Below, in pieces: positions 17,379-25,224 of a stretch of DNA of 64,000 nucleotides (positions within the stretch are counted from its first letter, which is position 1; every line of letters begins with the position of its first letter). The notes below the pieces were generated by a model. That model was given only the letters and a program-made list of their open reading frames with translations, did not search any database and had not been told where the DNA came from. The stretch spans positions 2,556,501 through 2,620,500 of the forward strand of contig NZ_CP051677.1 of the NCBI RefSeq assembly GCF_012849055.1, written 5' to 3'. The translations under genes and the position numbers were made by a program. This DNA comes from Spirosoma rhododendri. GTDB taxonomy: Bacteria; Bacteroidota; Bacteroidia; Cytophagales; Spirosomataceae.

Positions 17379-17879
17379 TTACTTTTTGCCCACCTTGTGG
17401 TCGGCCATCATTTTTTCGTGGTCTTTTACCATCTGCGCTTCCTCATCAGCCATGCGTTTGTCTTCCTGCATCATCTGATCGTCTTCGGTTTTCATTTTCT
17501 TGTGGTCTTTCGCCATCTGTTCGTCCGAGATATTGCCTTTTTCGTGCTTCTCTTCCAGTTCAGTATGCTGCTTTATCATCGCTTCGTGCCGGGCTACGAT
17601 CTCCGCATGCTCGGCCAACAGCTTCTCGTGGTCGGCTTCCAGTGCTGTGTGGCTGGTAAATGATTCCGGCAGCGAGTCGTGGGCAGCTTTCAGCGTTTCG
17701 TGATCGGCTTCCATGCTGTGGTGGGTAGCCTCCAGTTTCTCATGATTGGCTTCCAGTGTAGCATGGTCGGCCACAAGTTTCTGGTGCGCTTCGGAGTTTT
17801 TAGTGCTCGAATTGCAGGCAGACAAAACAATGGCACTGACAAGTAGGGCGGCAGGGATGTGTACAGATAACAGTTTCAT
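17379..17879 (-). CDS. His-heptad coiled-coil lipoprotein (candidate zinc-binding)
   Basis: A 166-residue protein. A lipoprotein signal ends Val-Leu-Ser-Ala-Cys22, then almost the entire chain is heptad-repeat coiled coil. His recurs exactly every seven residues over two long runs (about residues 39-67 and 84-112, for example NHEKLEATH and EHAEIVARH), with 16 His in the mature part. A more Lys/Met/Asp-rich tail ends in VGKK. A stripe of His along a helix bundle suggests divalent-metal binding at the membrane surface. I recognise no named family. The start at 17879 is preferred over an upstream in-frame ATG because it gives the lipobox and lies downstream of the -7 box. The promoter carries the same palindrome as the CobW gene, supporting a metal role. 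Confidence 0.85.
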   Translation of the reverse strand: MKLLSVHIPAALLVSAIVLSACNSSTKNSEAHQKLVADHATLEANHEKLEATHHSMEADHETLKAAHDSLPESFTSHTALEADHEKLLAEHAEIVARHEAMIKQHTELEEKHEKGNISDEQMAKDHKKMKTEDDQMMQEDKRMADEEAQMVKDHEKMMADHKVGKK

Positions 17880-17906
17880 CGGTCGGTTTGCTGATTGGTT
17901 TGGAAA

Positions 17907-17953
17907 CAAAGATAGGGCTACAATTGCAACAAGGTTGCAATTGTAGCCCTATC
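17907..17953 (-). promoter_or_regulatory. Promoter and 43-bp palindromic operator of the His-rich lipoprotein
   Basis: On the minus strand TATCTTTG (17907-17914) is a consensus -7 box 28 nt from the start codon. The perfect palindrome 17911-17953 (20-bp arms, 3-nt centre) overlaps it. The centre is TGCAAC-AAG-GTTGCA (17925-17939), matching the CobW operator at 14 of 15 positions. It might also act as terminator of the GH3 gene, whose stop is 36 bp upstream. Confidence 0.65.
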
Positions 17954-17988
17954 GTCAGTATTAATTATGGATGAAATTAGCTACAGGA

Positions 17989-20985
17989 TTACTCCGGCCG
18001 CAGCCCGCGCTTGGTGGCCCGGTAGAGGGCTTCGGCGACGTAGGTACGGGTGTTTAATGTGCTGATCAGGTTGTTGTTACGGGTTGGGTACACGCGGTTG
18101 GAGAGAAACACGTACGACAGGTTTTGATCCGGTTCAACCCAAACGAAGGTTCCGGTGAAACCGGAGTGGCCGAAGCTGTTTTTCGACGCCGAGCGGGGGG
18201 CGTTGCCGGTGTATGTAAACGACGGTTTTTCAAAGCCCAGTCCGCGCCGGTTGCCCAGTTCAGGAAACTGGTAGCGCGTGAATTCGTCCAGCGTTTTTTT
18301 CGTGATGTACTGCTTGCCGGCGTACGTGCCCCCACGGCGGTACAGTTCGATCAGCTTCATCAGGTCGTTGGCTGTGCCGAACAGACCCGCGTGACCCGAC
18401 AAGCCGTCGAGCATGGCGGCTCCTTCATCGTGGACGCGGCCCCAGATCAGGGTTTTGCGGAACAGCGAATCATATTCGGTCGGAACGATACGGTCGCGCG
18501 AATAGTAGCGCATCGGGTTGTAGGTCAGCGTGTACGCACCGAGCGGCTGGTAAATATTGGTTTTCAGGTAGTCTTCAAACGGCGTTTTCGTCAGGCGCTT
18601 CACGATCTGCGGGTAGAGGTAAAACGACAGGTCGGAATACACGTACTCTTTTTTGGCGTTGAGTGGTGAATCGCGGATCTGCTCGAAAATCGTCTGCGGG
18701 TAATTCTTGAACTCAAACAGACTGTCGGTCACGACGATGGAGTAGCGGTTCGTACGTTCGTTCTGAAACGTTTTCGGCTTCCATGTGCCATCGGGATTTT
18801 TGGTTGTCTGCCAGAACGGAATCCACGCTTTCAACCGGGCCTGATGCGTCAGTACGTCGCGCCAGACGATATCGGCCTTGTTCGACTTTTTATAGCTGGG
18901 CAGGTAATCCGACATCTTACCGTCGATGTTGAATTTTCCCGCGTCAACCAGCTGCATCAGGGCGGGGGTAGAGGTGCTGACTTTCGTCACCGATGCCAGA
19001 TCGAAGAGGTCGTCGAGCTTGTCGGGTGTGGGGTCGCCACCGAGCGAAGCATCGTAGACGTGTGTTCCGTAGGCTTTCTGGAAAATCACCTTACCGTCTT
19101 TCGCCATCTCGACCACGCAGCCGGGAAACGCCCGTTTCTCCAACCCAACACTAACCAGCGAATCAACCTGCTGCGTCAGGTAAGCCCCGTCGATGCCCAC
19201 TTCTTCGGGAATGGTGTACTTGATCCGGTTCAGCGACGGTATGCTCAGCCCATCGCCCGCCCGAAACCGCTGATTGACCGTAACCGGCAACCGGCCTTCC
19301 ACGCCAATCGCGCCGAAGATCAGTTGTGCGGCCAGTTCTTCGGTGTAGTTCGTGAGTTGATACGGCATTACGATGGCCTGCGCCTGTTCGATGGAGCGGC
19401 CCGTAACGGTGTCGTTCGGCATGGTCAGCTTGTCGAGCGAGTAGACATTGCCGAAGACGGTAACGACCGCTTTCCCCGTGGACACCAGCTCACTGACCAG
19501 CGCAGCCGTGCGGGGTTGCGTACCATAGCGGGGTGGGCGAATGTTGCTCAGGTGTACGTCGACCAGCAGCAGGTTATACTGCTTGAGTGAATCGCGGATA
19601 GCCGTCAGTACGGAGTCGGGCGTTTGCGATGTCATCGTAAACGAATCGACTTTGGTGTAGTTGGCGGCCATCTTCTGGAAGGCCGTAATGGTGTTGCTTT
19701 CTACGGATACCGAGGCAATGCGCAGGGTGTCGAGCCGTTGCAGGGGCAGGATGCTCCGATCGTTTTTCAGCACGGTCAGGCTTTTCTCCGTTAGCTGCCG
19801 GTTGAGCAGTTCCGAGCTGGCCGGGTTCAGGTCTTTGACCAGATTGTCGAGTACAATGGGCTTGTATTTGTCCAGCCCGACCCAGGCTTTGGCGCGCAGT
19901 ACGTTACGGCACCGCGCGTCGAGCGATTCCTGCGACAGCCGACCACTGGCGATGCCGAGCCGGATTTGCTGGAGTGCAGCCGGTACGTCGTAGGTGAATT
20001 CCAGCACGTCCATACCCGCTTCCAGTCCCAGTTCGTCGGCCTGCCCGGCGGGGTAGTATTTCGTGACGCCTTTCATGTTCATGGCGTCGGAGAAGATCAG
20101 CCCTTTGAAGCCCAGCTCGTCTTTCAGCAGGCTGGTCACAATGGCGGGCGAGAGCGTAGACGGGCGATTGCGGGTCGTGTCAAGCGCGGGAATGTTGAGG
20201 TGGGCAATCATCACGCCCGACGCGCCCGCCTGCATCAGCTGCCGGAAGGGATACAGTTCGAGCGAATCGATTTCAGCGCGACTTTTCGCGATCAAGGGCA
20301 GGTCGTAGTGTGAATCGGTGTCGGTATCGCCGTGACCGGGGAAGTGCTTGATCGTGGTCAGCAGGCCATTGTTCTGCATGCCGTTCATGTACGCCAGCGC
20401 TTTGCGCGCCACCGCGTACTTGTTTTCGCCAAACGACCGGAAGTTAATGACCGGGTTGCCGGGGTTGTTGTTGACGTCGACCGAGGGAGCAAAGTTGACG
20501 TGGACACCCAGCCGCCGGGCCTGTTTCGCCAGACTGGCCCCCATGTTGTAAATCAGCGAGTCGTGGCCCTGCATGGCCCCCAGCGTCATCTGGTAGGGGT
20601 AGCGCACGGTGCTGTCGAGTCGCATAGCCAGGCCCCATTCAGCGTCCATGGCAATCAGCAGCGGCACGGTCGAGAGAGCCTGTAAGCGATTGGTCAGCTT
20701 GGCCTGCCGCACGGGTCCGCCCTGAAACATTACGACCCCGCCCAGCTTGTAGGTGCGCACCAGCGTCACCAGCGAATCTTCATAGGCCGGTGTGCGGTTG
20801 GAGTAGCCCGCCACCATAATCAGCTGTCCGATGCGTTCGTCGGGCGTCAGCGTGGTAAATACAGAGTCAACCCAGCGGTCAATGCGTGGGTTGGGACGTA
20901 GGAAAGCGGGGGTATTGGTTTGGGCAACGACGGTCAGGCTAAACAGACTAAGTAGCGTGGCCAGAAAAAGGCGGTAACGGGGCAT
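17989..20985 (-). CDS. GH3 beta-N-acetylhexosaminidase fused to a class C beta-lactamase-like domain
   Basis: A 998-residue secreted enzyme. The signal peptide ends VVAQ. The NagZ-type GH3 domain (about 35-380) carries KHFPGHGDTDTDSHYDLP with the His-Asp dyad, and the nucleophile Asp in FSDAMNMKG near residue 297. A GH3 C-terminal domain (about 400-590) follows. The last third (about 610-990) is a serine beta-lactamase/DD-peptidase fold: SxxK as Ser-Val-Thr-Lys near residue 665, YSD as the Tyr motif, and HSGFTGT as the third motif. The fusion is a recurrent Bacteroidetes architecture that would trim glycan and peptide parts of cell-wall material. It lies upstream of the His lipoprotein and BlaI operon on the same strand but is not clearly co-transcribed. 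Confidence 0.92.
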   Translation of the reverse strand: MPRYRLFLATLLSLFSLTVVAQTNTPAFLRPNPRIDRWVDSVFTTLTPDERIGQLIMVAGYSNRTPAYEDSLVTLVRTYKLGGVVMFQGGPVRQAKLTNRLQALSTVPLLIAMDAEWGLAMRLDSTVRYPYQMTLGAMQGHDSLIYNMGASLAKQARRLGVHVNFAPSVDVNNNPGNPVINFRSFGENKYAVARKALAYMNGMQNNGLLTTIKHFPGHGDTDTDSHYDLPLIAKSRAEIDSLELYPFRQLMQAGASGVMIAHLNIPALDTTRNRPSTLSPAIVTSLLKDELGFKGLIFSDAMNMKGVTKYYPAGQADELGLEAGMDVLEFTYDVPAALQQIRLGIASGRLSQESLDARCRNVLRAKAWVGLDKYKPIVLDNLVKDLNPASSELLNRQLTEKSLTVLKNDRSILPLQRLDTLRIASVSVESNTITAFQKMAANYTKVDSFTMTSQTPDSVLTAIRDSLKQYNLLLVDVHLSNIRPPRYGTQPRTAALVSELVSTGKAVVTVFGNVYSLDKLTMPNDTVTGRSIEQAQAIVMPYQLTNYTEELAAQLIFGAIGVEGRLPVTVNQRFRAGDGLSIPSLNRIKYTIPEEVGIDGAYLTQQVDSLVSVGLEKRAFPGCVVEMAKDGKVIFQKAYGTHVYDASLGGDPTPDKLDDLFDLASVTKVSTSTPALMQLVDAGKFNIDGKMSDYLPSYKKSNKADIVWRDVLTHQARLKAWIPFWQTTKNPDGTWKPKTFQNERTNRYSIVVTDSLFEFKNYPQTIFEQIRDSPLNAKKEYVYSDLSFYLYPQIVKRLTKTPFEDYLKTNIYQPLGAYTLTYNPMRYYSRDRIVPTEYDSLFRKTLIWGRVHDEGAAMLDGLSGHAGLFGTANDLMKLIELYRRGGTYAGKQYITKKTLDEFTRYQFPELGNRRGLGFEKPSFTYTGNAPRSASKNSFGHSGFTGTFVWVEPDQNLSYVFLSNRVYPTRNNNLISTLNTRTYVAEALYRATKRGLRPE

Positions 20986-21053
20986 GAGAACGAAACGCGT
21001 TGAGACGTGAACGGGTAAAAGTACGAAAATGTGCGGCTTAGGGGTTGAACAGG

Positions 21054-21211
21054 TTTTTCAACACAGAGGCACAGAGATCACAGTGAATTGCCCCTGTCTC
21101 AAACAGCATCCTGCTGTTTGCTAGGTAGGTTAAGCATGATTGGCAAACAGCAGGATGCTGTTTGAGACAAAATAAAACCATCCGTGTACTCTGTGACTTT
21201 GTGTTGAAAAA
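21054..21211. repeat. Nested palindromic element C
   Basis: The outer arms 21054-21076 and 21189-21211 (23 bp, two mismatches; core CAACACAGAG) enclose a perfect inner inverted repeat 21095-21121 / 21143-21169 (27 bp; starts TGTCTCAAACAGCATCC). The inner arm is similar to the arm of element A (GTCTGAGACAGCTTCC), but the central 21 bases are unrelated. It fills the whole gap between the GH3 and PLP-enzyme genes. Confidence 0.8.
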
Positions 21212-22369
21212 TCAAAGCGCATCTAAGCTTTGGCGCAGGTCGTCGATGAGTACCGCTGGGTCTTCCAGTCCGACATATAGCCGGATCAGGTTGTAGTTCT
21301 CATCGGCGGGTGGGGTGGTTGGGTCGTAGCCGATGCTCGCGGGAAATACCAGCGATTCGTGACCACCCCACGACACACCCAGCAGGAACCGTTTCAACCC
21401 ATCGGCAAACGTATCGACGGTAGCGACCTGATCGGTATTGAGCGAAAGGGTAATTAGCCCCCCGCAGCCGGTCATCTGCCGCCGGGCCAGTTCGATCTGC
21501 GGGTGACTGTCGGCCAGCGGGAAATAAATTCGGCGGACGGTAGGGTGTTGTTCCAGAAACGCGACAACCTGCCGTGCGCTGTCGTCGGAGCGTTGCACCC
21601 GGAGTTGAAGCGTCCGCAAACCCCGCAACAGTAGCCAGGCGTTCTGGGGCGAAATGATCGCGCCGAGGGTCATGTATTCCCCCGAAAAGATACGCTTCAT
21701 CATCGCCGTCGTGCCGCAGATTACCCCCGCAATCGCGTCGGAATGTCCGCCTAAATACTTGGAGCCGGAATGCATCACGATATCGACGCCCAGCTCGATG
21801 GGTCGTTGGAACAGGGGGGTACAATGGCTGTTGTCGATCATGGTTACGATGTTGCGCGACTTTGCCAGCTCTGCTACGGCCCGAATATCCTGCAACTCGA
21901 ACGTGAACGTATTGGGCGATTCGAGATAGATCAGTCGGGTTTCGGGGCGGATAGCGGCTTCGAAATTGGCTATATCGGTACCATTGACAAAGGTGGTCGT
22001 GACGCCGAAGCGGGGCAGGTAGTCGCGCATGAGCCGGAGCGTCCAGCTATACGGTTTCTGCACGCAGACGATGTGGTCGCCCTGCTGTACATTGGCCAGC
22101 ACGGCCGCAGCGATGGCCGCGCTGCCACTGGCCAGCACCAGCGCATCTTCGGTGCCTTCCAGAGCCGCCAGTTTCTTCCGCAGAATAGCCACGGTGGGGT
22201 TGTTGCCGCGTGTGTAGAAATGCCGTTCGTACTCAAACGGCAGGTCGGCCCGCATGGCTGCAACGCTCGGAAACATGAAGTTGCTGGTCTGGATAATGGG
22301 GGGCGCGATGGCGTTGAAATACTGGTCGCGCTCTTCGCCAAGTTCGTTGAGGATATAGGATAGGTCCAT
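21212..22369 (-). CDS. Cys/Met metabolism PLP-dependent enzyme (cystathionine gamma-synthase/lyase family)
   Basis: A 385-residue fold-type I PLP enzyme. Visible are the Tyr-rich substrate loop with YTRGNNPT near residues 50-60, the SGSAAIAAA phosphate loop, the Asp of MIDNSH that contacts the cofactor, and the Schiff-base Lys in HSGSKYLGGHSD near residue 203. The C-terminal 'GVSWGGHESLV' segment is the usual family end. Whether it makes or cleaves cystathionine, or is a methionine gamma-lyase, cannot be decided from sequence. The start at 22369 excludes an N-terminal extension translated from the repeat element upstream. It lies downstream of an APC permease on the same strand, with a palindrome between them, so the two may handle a common amino acid. 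Confidence 0.85.
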   Translation of the reverse strand: MDLSYILNELGEERDQYFNAIAPPIIQTSNFMFPSVAAMRADLPFEYERHFYTRGNNPTVAILRKKLAALEGTEDALVLASGSAAIAAAVLANVQQGDHIVCVQKPYSWTLRLMRDYLPRFGVTTTFVNGTDIANFEAAIRPETRLIYLESPNTFTFELQDIRAVAELAKSRNIVTMIDNSHCTPLFQRPIELGVDIVMHSGSKYLGGHSDAIAGVICGTTAMMKRIFSGEYMTLGAIISPQNAWLLLRGLRTLQLRVQRSDDSARQVVAFLEQHPTVRRIYFPLADSHPQIELARRQMTGCGGLITLSLNTDQVATVDTFADGLKRFLLGVSWGGHESLVFPASIGYDPTTPPADENYNLIRLYVGLEDPAVLIDDLRQSLDAL

Positions 22370-22409
22370 GAGTGGGTATGTGGTATATGGTTTTCGGTTT
22401 TGTTGATTC

Positions 22410-22539
22410 CCCTCACCCCCGGCCCCTCTCCCAAAACGGGAGAGGGGAGCGGACACCGATAATATCTTCTGAAAGTATCAAACTTATGAAGGACGTATAA
22501 GCCCCTCTCCCGTTTTGGGAGAGGGGTTGGGGGTGAGGG
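22410..22539. repeat. Inverted pair of CCCCTCTCCC hairpins
   Basis: Two 38-bp segments (22410-22447, 22502-22539) are inverted repeats with two mismatches, and each is itself a hairpin (CCCCTCTCCC-AAAAC-GGGAGAGGGG). The pair encloses a 54-bp AT-richer centre. This BIME-like form occupies the gap between the permease and PLP-enzyme genes. Confidence 0.8.
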
Positions 22540-22546
22540 TACCCCG

Positions 22547-23848
22547 TCAAAACACACGCTTCAGCAAATAATACAGCGGGAAGCCGCTGGCGAATAGCCC
22601 CCAGCCAACGGCGGCCGGGCCGGGGTCGGTGATGATAACATTGGCCGATACGACCAGCAGAAAGCCGATGAACAGTGCCGGTAGTATCGGGTAGAGCCAG
22701 ACGCGGTAGCCGGTGTAGGTATCACCGGAGCGGGCGCGACGGCGAAAGACGAATAGGGTCGCGGCTGCGCTGGCTAGGGCGACGGTGTCGATGGACATGA
22801 CGTAGCTGACGATCTTCTCGAACGTGCCCAGAAAAAACAGTGACAGTAGCATCACCACGACCAGAAACGTCAGCGCAAATTCCTGCGTCTGCGTTCGTTC
22901 GTTAACCCGTTTGAAGATAGGCGGCAGAATCCCATCGTCGGCCATGGCGTAGTATACGCGCGGCAGGGAGAGCAGACTGGCGTTGAGGTAGCCGAGAACG
23001 GATACGAAAATGGCGACTGAAAAGAGCCGGTAGCCTACGTCTCCGGTGAGGGCGCGGGCGAGGTCGGCGGCAACGAGTTTGGAGTTGGGGAGCTGTAAAA
23101 AGCCCAACTGCCGGACATACGCATAGTTGAGCGTCAGGTACAGGGCCATAACCAGCAGCATTCCGCCAATGACACCGCGTGGCGTGTTGCGGTGCGGATT
23201 CTTTACATCGGCCCCAAAGTTGAGCACCTGCTGGTAGCCGCCGTAGGTGTAGAAAACGGCGATCAGGCTGGCGAAAAACGCCGTGCCGGGGCTGGCAACG
23301 TGCGTAAGCGTTGGCGTCTCGCTGACCGTAGTTGCGGCAAACGCACCCAGGCACAGCAGGCCCATCATACCAATTTTCAGGCCACTCAATAGATTCTGCG
23401 TTCGTGCGCCCGACCGGATACCCAGCAGGTTGATGCCGTAAAACAGCAGCACCGTGATAATGACCGTTGCGCGAATGCCGGTTGGGCCTTGCAATGAAGC
23501 AGGTAGCAATGGGTTGATGTATTCGGCTCCGATGAGTGCGACCCCCACGTTGCCCGCGCCGTAGGTCAGTACGATGACCCAGTTGAGCATGAACGCAAAA
23601 ACGGGGTGGAAAGCCTCCGAAATCAGTTTGTAGAACCCACCCGCGACCGGTCGGCGGGAGCCGATTTCGGCGAAGGTCAGGGCACCGAACAGACTGACTA
23701 GCCCTCCCGTCAGCCAGGCACCGAAAAAGATGGTTGGGTCACCCGCCGACTGGGCCACGATGGCGGGGGTGCGAAAAATACCAATGCCAATGACCAGACT
23801 GACGACGATCATCGTCAAATCAAAAGCAGACAGTTTGGGTTGTATCAT
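22547..23848 (-). CDS. APC superfamily amino acid permease
   Basis: A 433-residue inner-membrane transporter with twelve predicted helices. The first helix carries the family pattern 'VIGIGIFRTPA' (unwound substrate-binding glycine motif), and helix 2 includes FGALTFAEIGSRRPVAGGFY, matching the conserved consensus loop of amino acid/polyamine/organocation carriers. It resembles the LAT/YfnA-like subgroup, which moves neutral amino acids. It is followed by a cystathionine-type PLP enzyme on the same strand, hinting at sulfur amino acid traffic, but this is context only. Confidence 0.9.
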   Translation of the reverse strand: MIQPKLSAFDLTMIVVSLVIGIGIFRTPAIVAQSAGDPTIFFGAWLTGGLVSLFGALTFAEIGSRRPVAGGFYKLISEAFHPVFAFMLNWVIVLTYGAGNVGVALIGAEYINPLLPASLQGPTGIRATVIITVLLFYGINLLGIRSGARTQNLLSGLKIGMMGLLCLGAFAATTVSETPTLTHVASPGTAFFASLIAVFYTYGGYQQVLNFGADVKNPHRNTPRGVIGGMLLVMALYLTLNYAYVRQLGFLQLPNSKLVAADLARALTGDVGYRLFSVAIFVSVLGYLNASLLSLPRVYYAMADDGILPPIFKRVNERTQTQEFALTFLVVVMLLSLFFLGTFEKIVSYVMSIDTVALASAAATLFVFRRRARSGDTYTGYRVWLYPILPALFIGFLLVVSANVIITDPGPAAVGWGLFASGFPLYYLLKRVF

Positions 23849-24068
23849 GCGAAGCAGGCACCGAATAAGGCTGGCAACCGACCAAGATAGTCATCGTTGG
23901 TTGTGATGCACGGTCCGAATCGCTGAGCAGCCTTATTTTTCGGTTAAGTAGTCAGCTTCGTGGGTTATATCGCTGCGTGCGCTGACTGGAACGTCAGAAT
24001 ACAAGCCAGTTTCGATCGACGCATACGATACCAGTATCTACCGCTTACGTTAACCTGTACGTGCATCG

Positions 24069-24728
24069 ATGTCTATGCTTGACCGAATCAGTCGCCTGAA
24101 TACCAGCCGCCGGTTGGTGATCGCTGTTGCTATCGCGTTTATCACGGCTTTTGCCACGTCGTCGTCATTTAGCTGGCCAATTCGCATTGCGTTTACGTGG
24201 GTCGGCTTCTCGCTGTCGACGCTGCTGATGATGTGGGTCACGATCACGGTGGCGCACCCGCGCGACCTGCCCGGCCTGTCGAAGATGGAAGATTCGAGCC
24301 GGACGCTGATCTCACTGCTCGTGTCACTGGCGGCAACACTCAGTCTGTTTGTGGTGCTTATGCTGCTCGATTCGATGACCAAAAGCAGCCCGTCGTGGAT
24401 TATATGGCTGGCTGTGCTGTCGGTTGCCTGCTCGTGGACGCTGGTGCACACAGTGTTCACCCTCCGCTACGCTCACCTGTACTACGGCGACAGTACGAAC
24501 CCAAAGAAGCGCCCCGCCGGACTTGATTTTCCCAATGAAGACGAGCCTGATTACCTCGATTTTGCGTATTTCTCGTTTGTCGTCGGTATGACAAGTCAGG
24601 TGTCCGACGTGGCGGTCAGCTCGAAATCGCAGCGCCGGACAGCCCTGCTGCATGGCGTACTGTCGTTTGTATTCAACGCCATTATCATCGCCCTGACGAT
24701 CAGCGGGGTATCGGGGCTGATGAATTAG
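24069..24728 (+). CDS. DUF1345 membrane protein
   Basis: A 219-residue protein with five hydrophobic segments: about 16-32, 36-56, 82-102, 110-130 and 193-213. It matches DUF1345 in its second half: 'YAHLYYG', the 'GLDFP' turn, 'PDYLDFAYFSFVVGMTSQVSDV', and the closing RRTALLHGVLSFVFNAIIIALTI. The function of this family is unknown. It stands alone, convergent with the small minus-strand gene at 24739. Confidence 0.9.
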   Translation: MSMLDRISRLNTSRRLVIAVAIAFITAFATSSSFSWPIRIAFTWVGFSLSTLLMMWVTITVAHPRDLPGLSKMEDSSRTLISLLVSLAATLSLFVVLMLLDSMTKSSPSWIIWLAVLSVACSWTLVHTVFTLRYAHLYYGDSTNPKKRPAGLDFPNEDEPDYLDFAYFSFVVGMTSQVSDVAVSSKSQRRTALLHGVLSFVFNAIIIALTISGVSGLMN

Positions 24729-24738
24729 ACTTCTTCGT

Positions 24739-24906
24739 TCATCTTTTCTCTTTCTTCTTGCTTGCCTTTTCGGCCTGCTCCTTCTCGTAGATTTCACGTT
24801 GCCGTTTATCGGCCAGCAGGTTACGATACAGGCCATTCAGCACGTACAGATCGTCGACTTCGTCAATAAGCAGATGGAGCTGTTCGCGCACCTGATTGAT
24901 ATTCAT
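24739..24906 (-). CDS. Small 55-residue protein, antitoxin-like N terminus
   Basis: An intact frame from ATG (24904-24906) to TGA (24739-24741), beginning MNINQVREQLHLLIDEVDDL and ending in a Lys/Glu-rich tail (KASKKKEKR). The N-terminal helix pattern LHLLIDEVDD..VLNGLYRNLL resembles the helical leader of small Bacteroidetes addiction-module-like proteins, but no toxin gene is adjacent. It is convergent with the DUF1345 gene, with the two stops 10 bp apart. Codon use matches the neighbours, which favours a real gene. Function unknown. Confidence 0.65.
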   Translation of the reverse strand: MNINQVREQLHLLIDEVDDLYVLNGLYRNLLADKRQREIYEKEQAEKASKKKEKR

Positions 24907-25224
24907 GGCAGTGGGGAAAATGGATTAGTCTCGATAAATTAACCCGTTCCGCGTAGATAGGGTTGCAGACTCAGGTCGATTTCCGCGTTTGACTGTGCTG
25001 CCGGGCAGACGTTACTCGGTGGGTATGAGTGGCAGGCGGGTTGCTTCAACCAGGCGACAACGCCGGAAGTAGCCGGGTAGGTCAAAAATGACTTACTATT
25101 GGCTGGTTTTGTGTCAGAAAAACGCGGTTTCGTCCAATAATTTCGTGACGTCATGGACGGCCTCGTTCTCCCGGCGCTGCGTTGCCGGGCTGGTACGCAA
25201 TCACAACACGTCCATACGCATCAA
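24907..25224. other. 318-bp intergenic region
   Basis: A gap between the small minus-strand gene and the glycosidase operon. I see no convincing gene. A weak -7-like TAATTTCG near 25136-25143 could be part of the operon promoter, but no well-spaced TTG accompanies it. Confidence 0.5.

Noticed and set aside
18844..19590. 248-codon plus-strand frame inside the GH3/beta-lactamase gene
   Set aside because: Shadow of a strongly conserved gene; no signal or domain.
24939..25154. 71-codon minus-strand frame in the gap before the GH27 gene
   Set aside because: No signal, domain or start context; composition not clearly coding.
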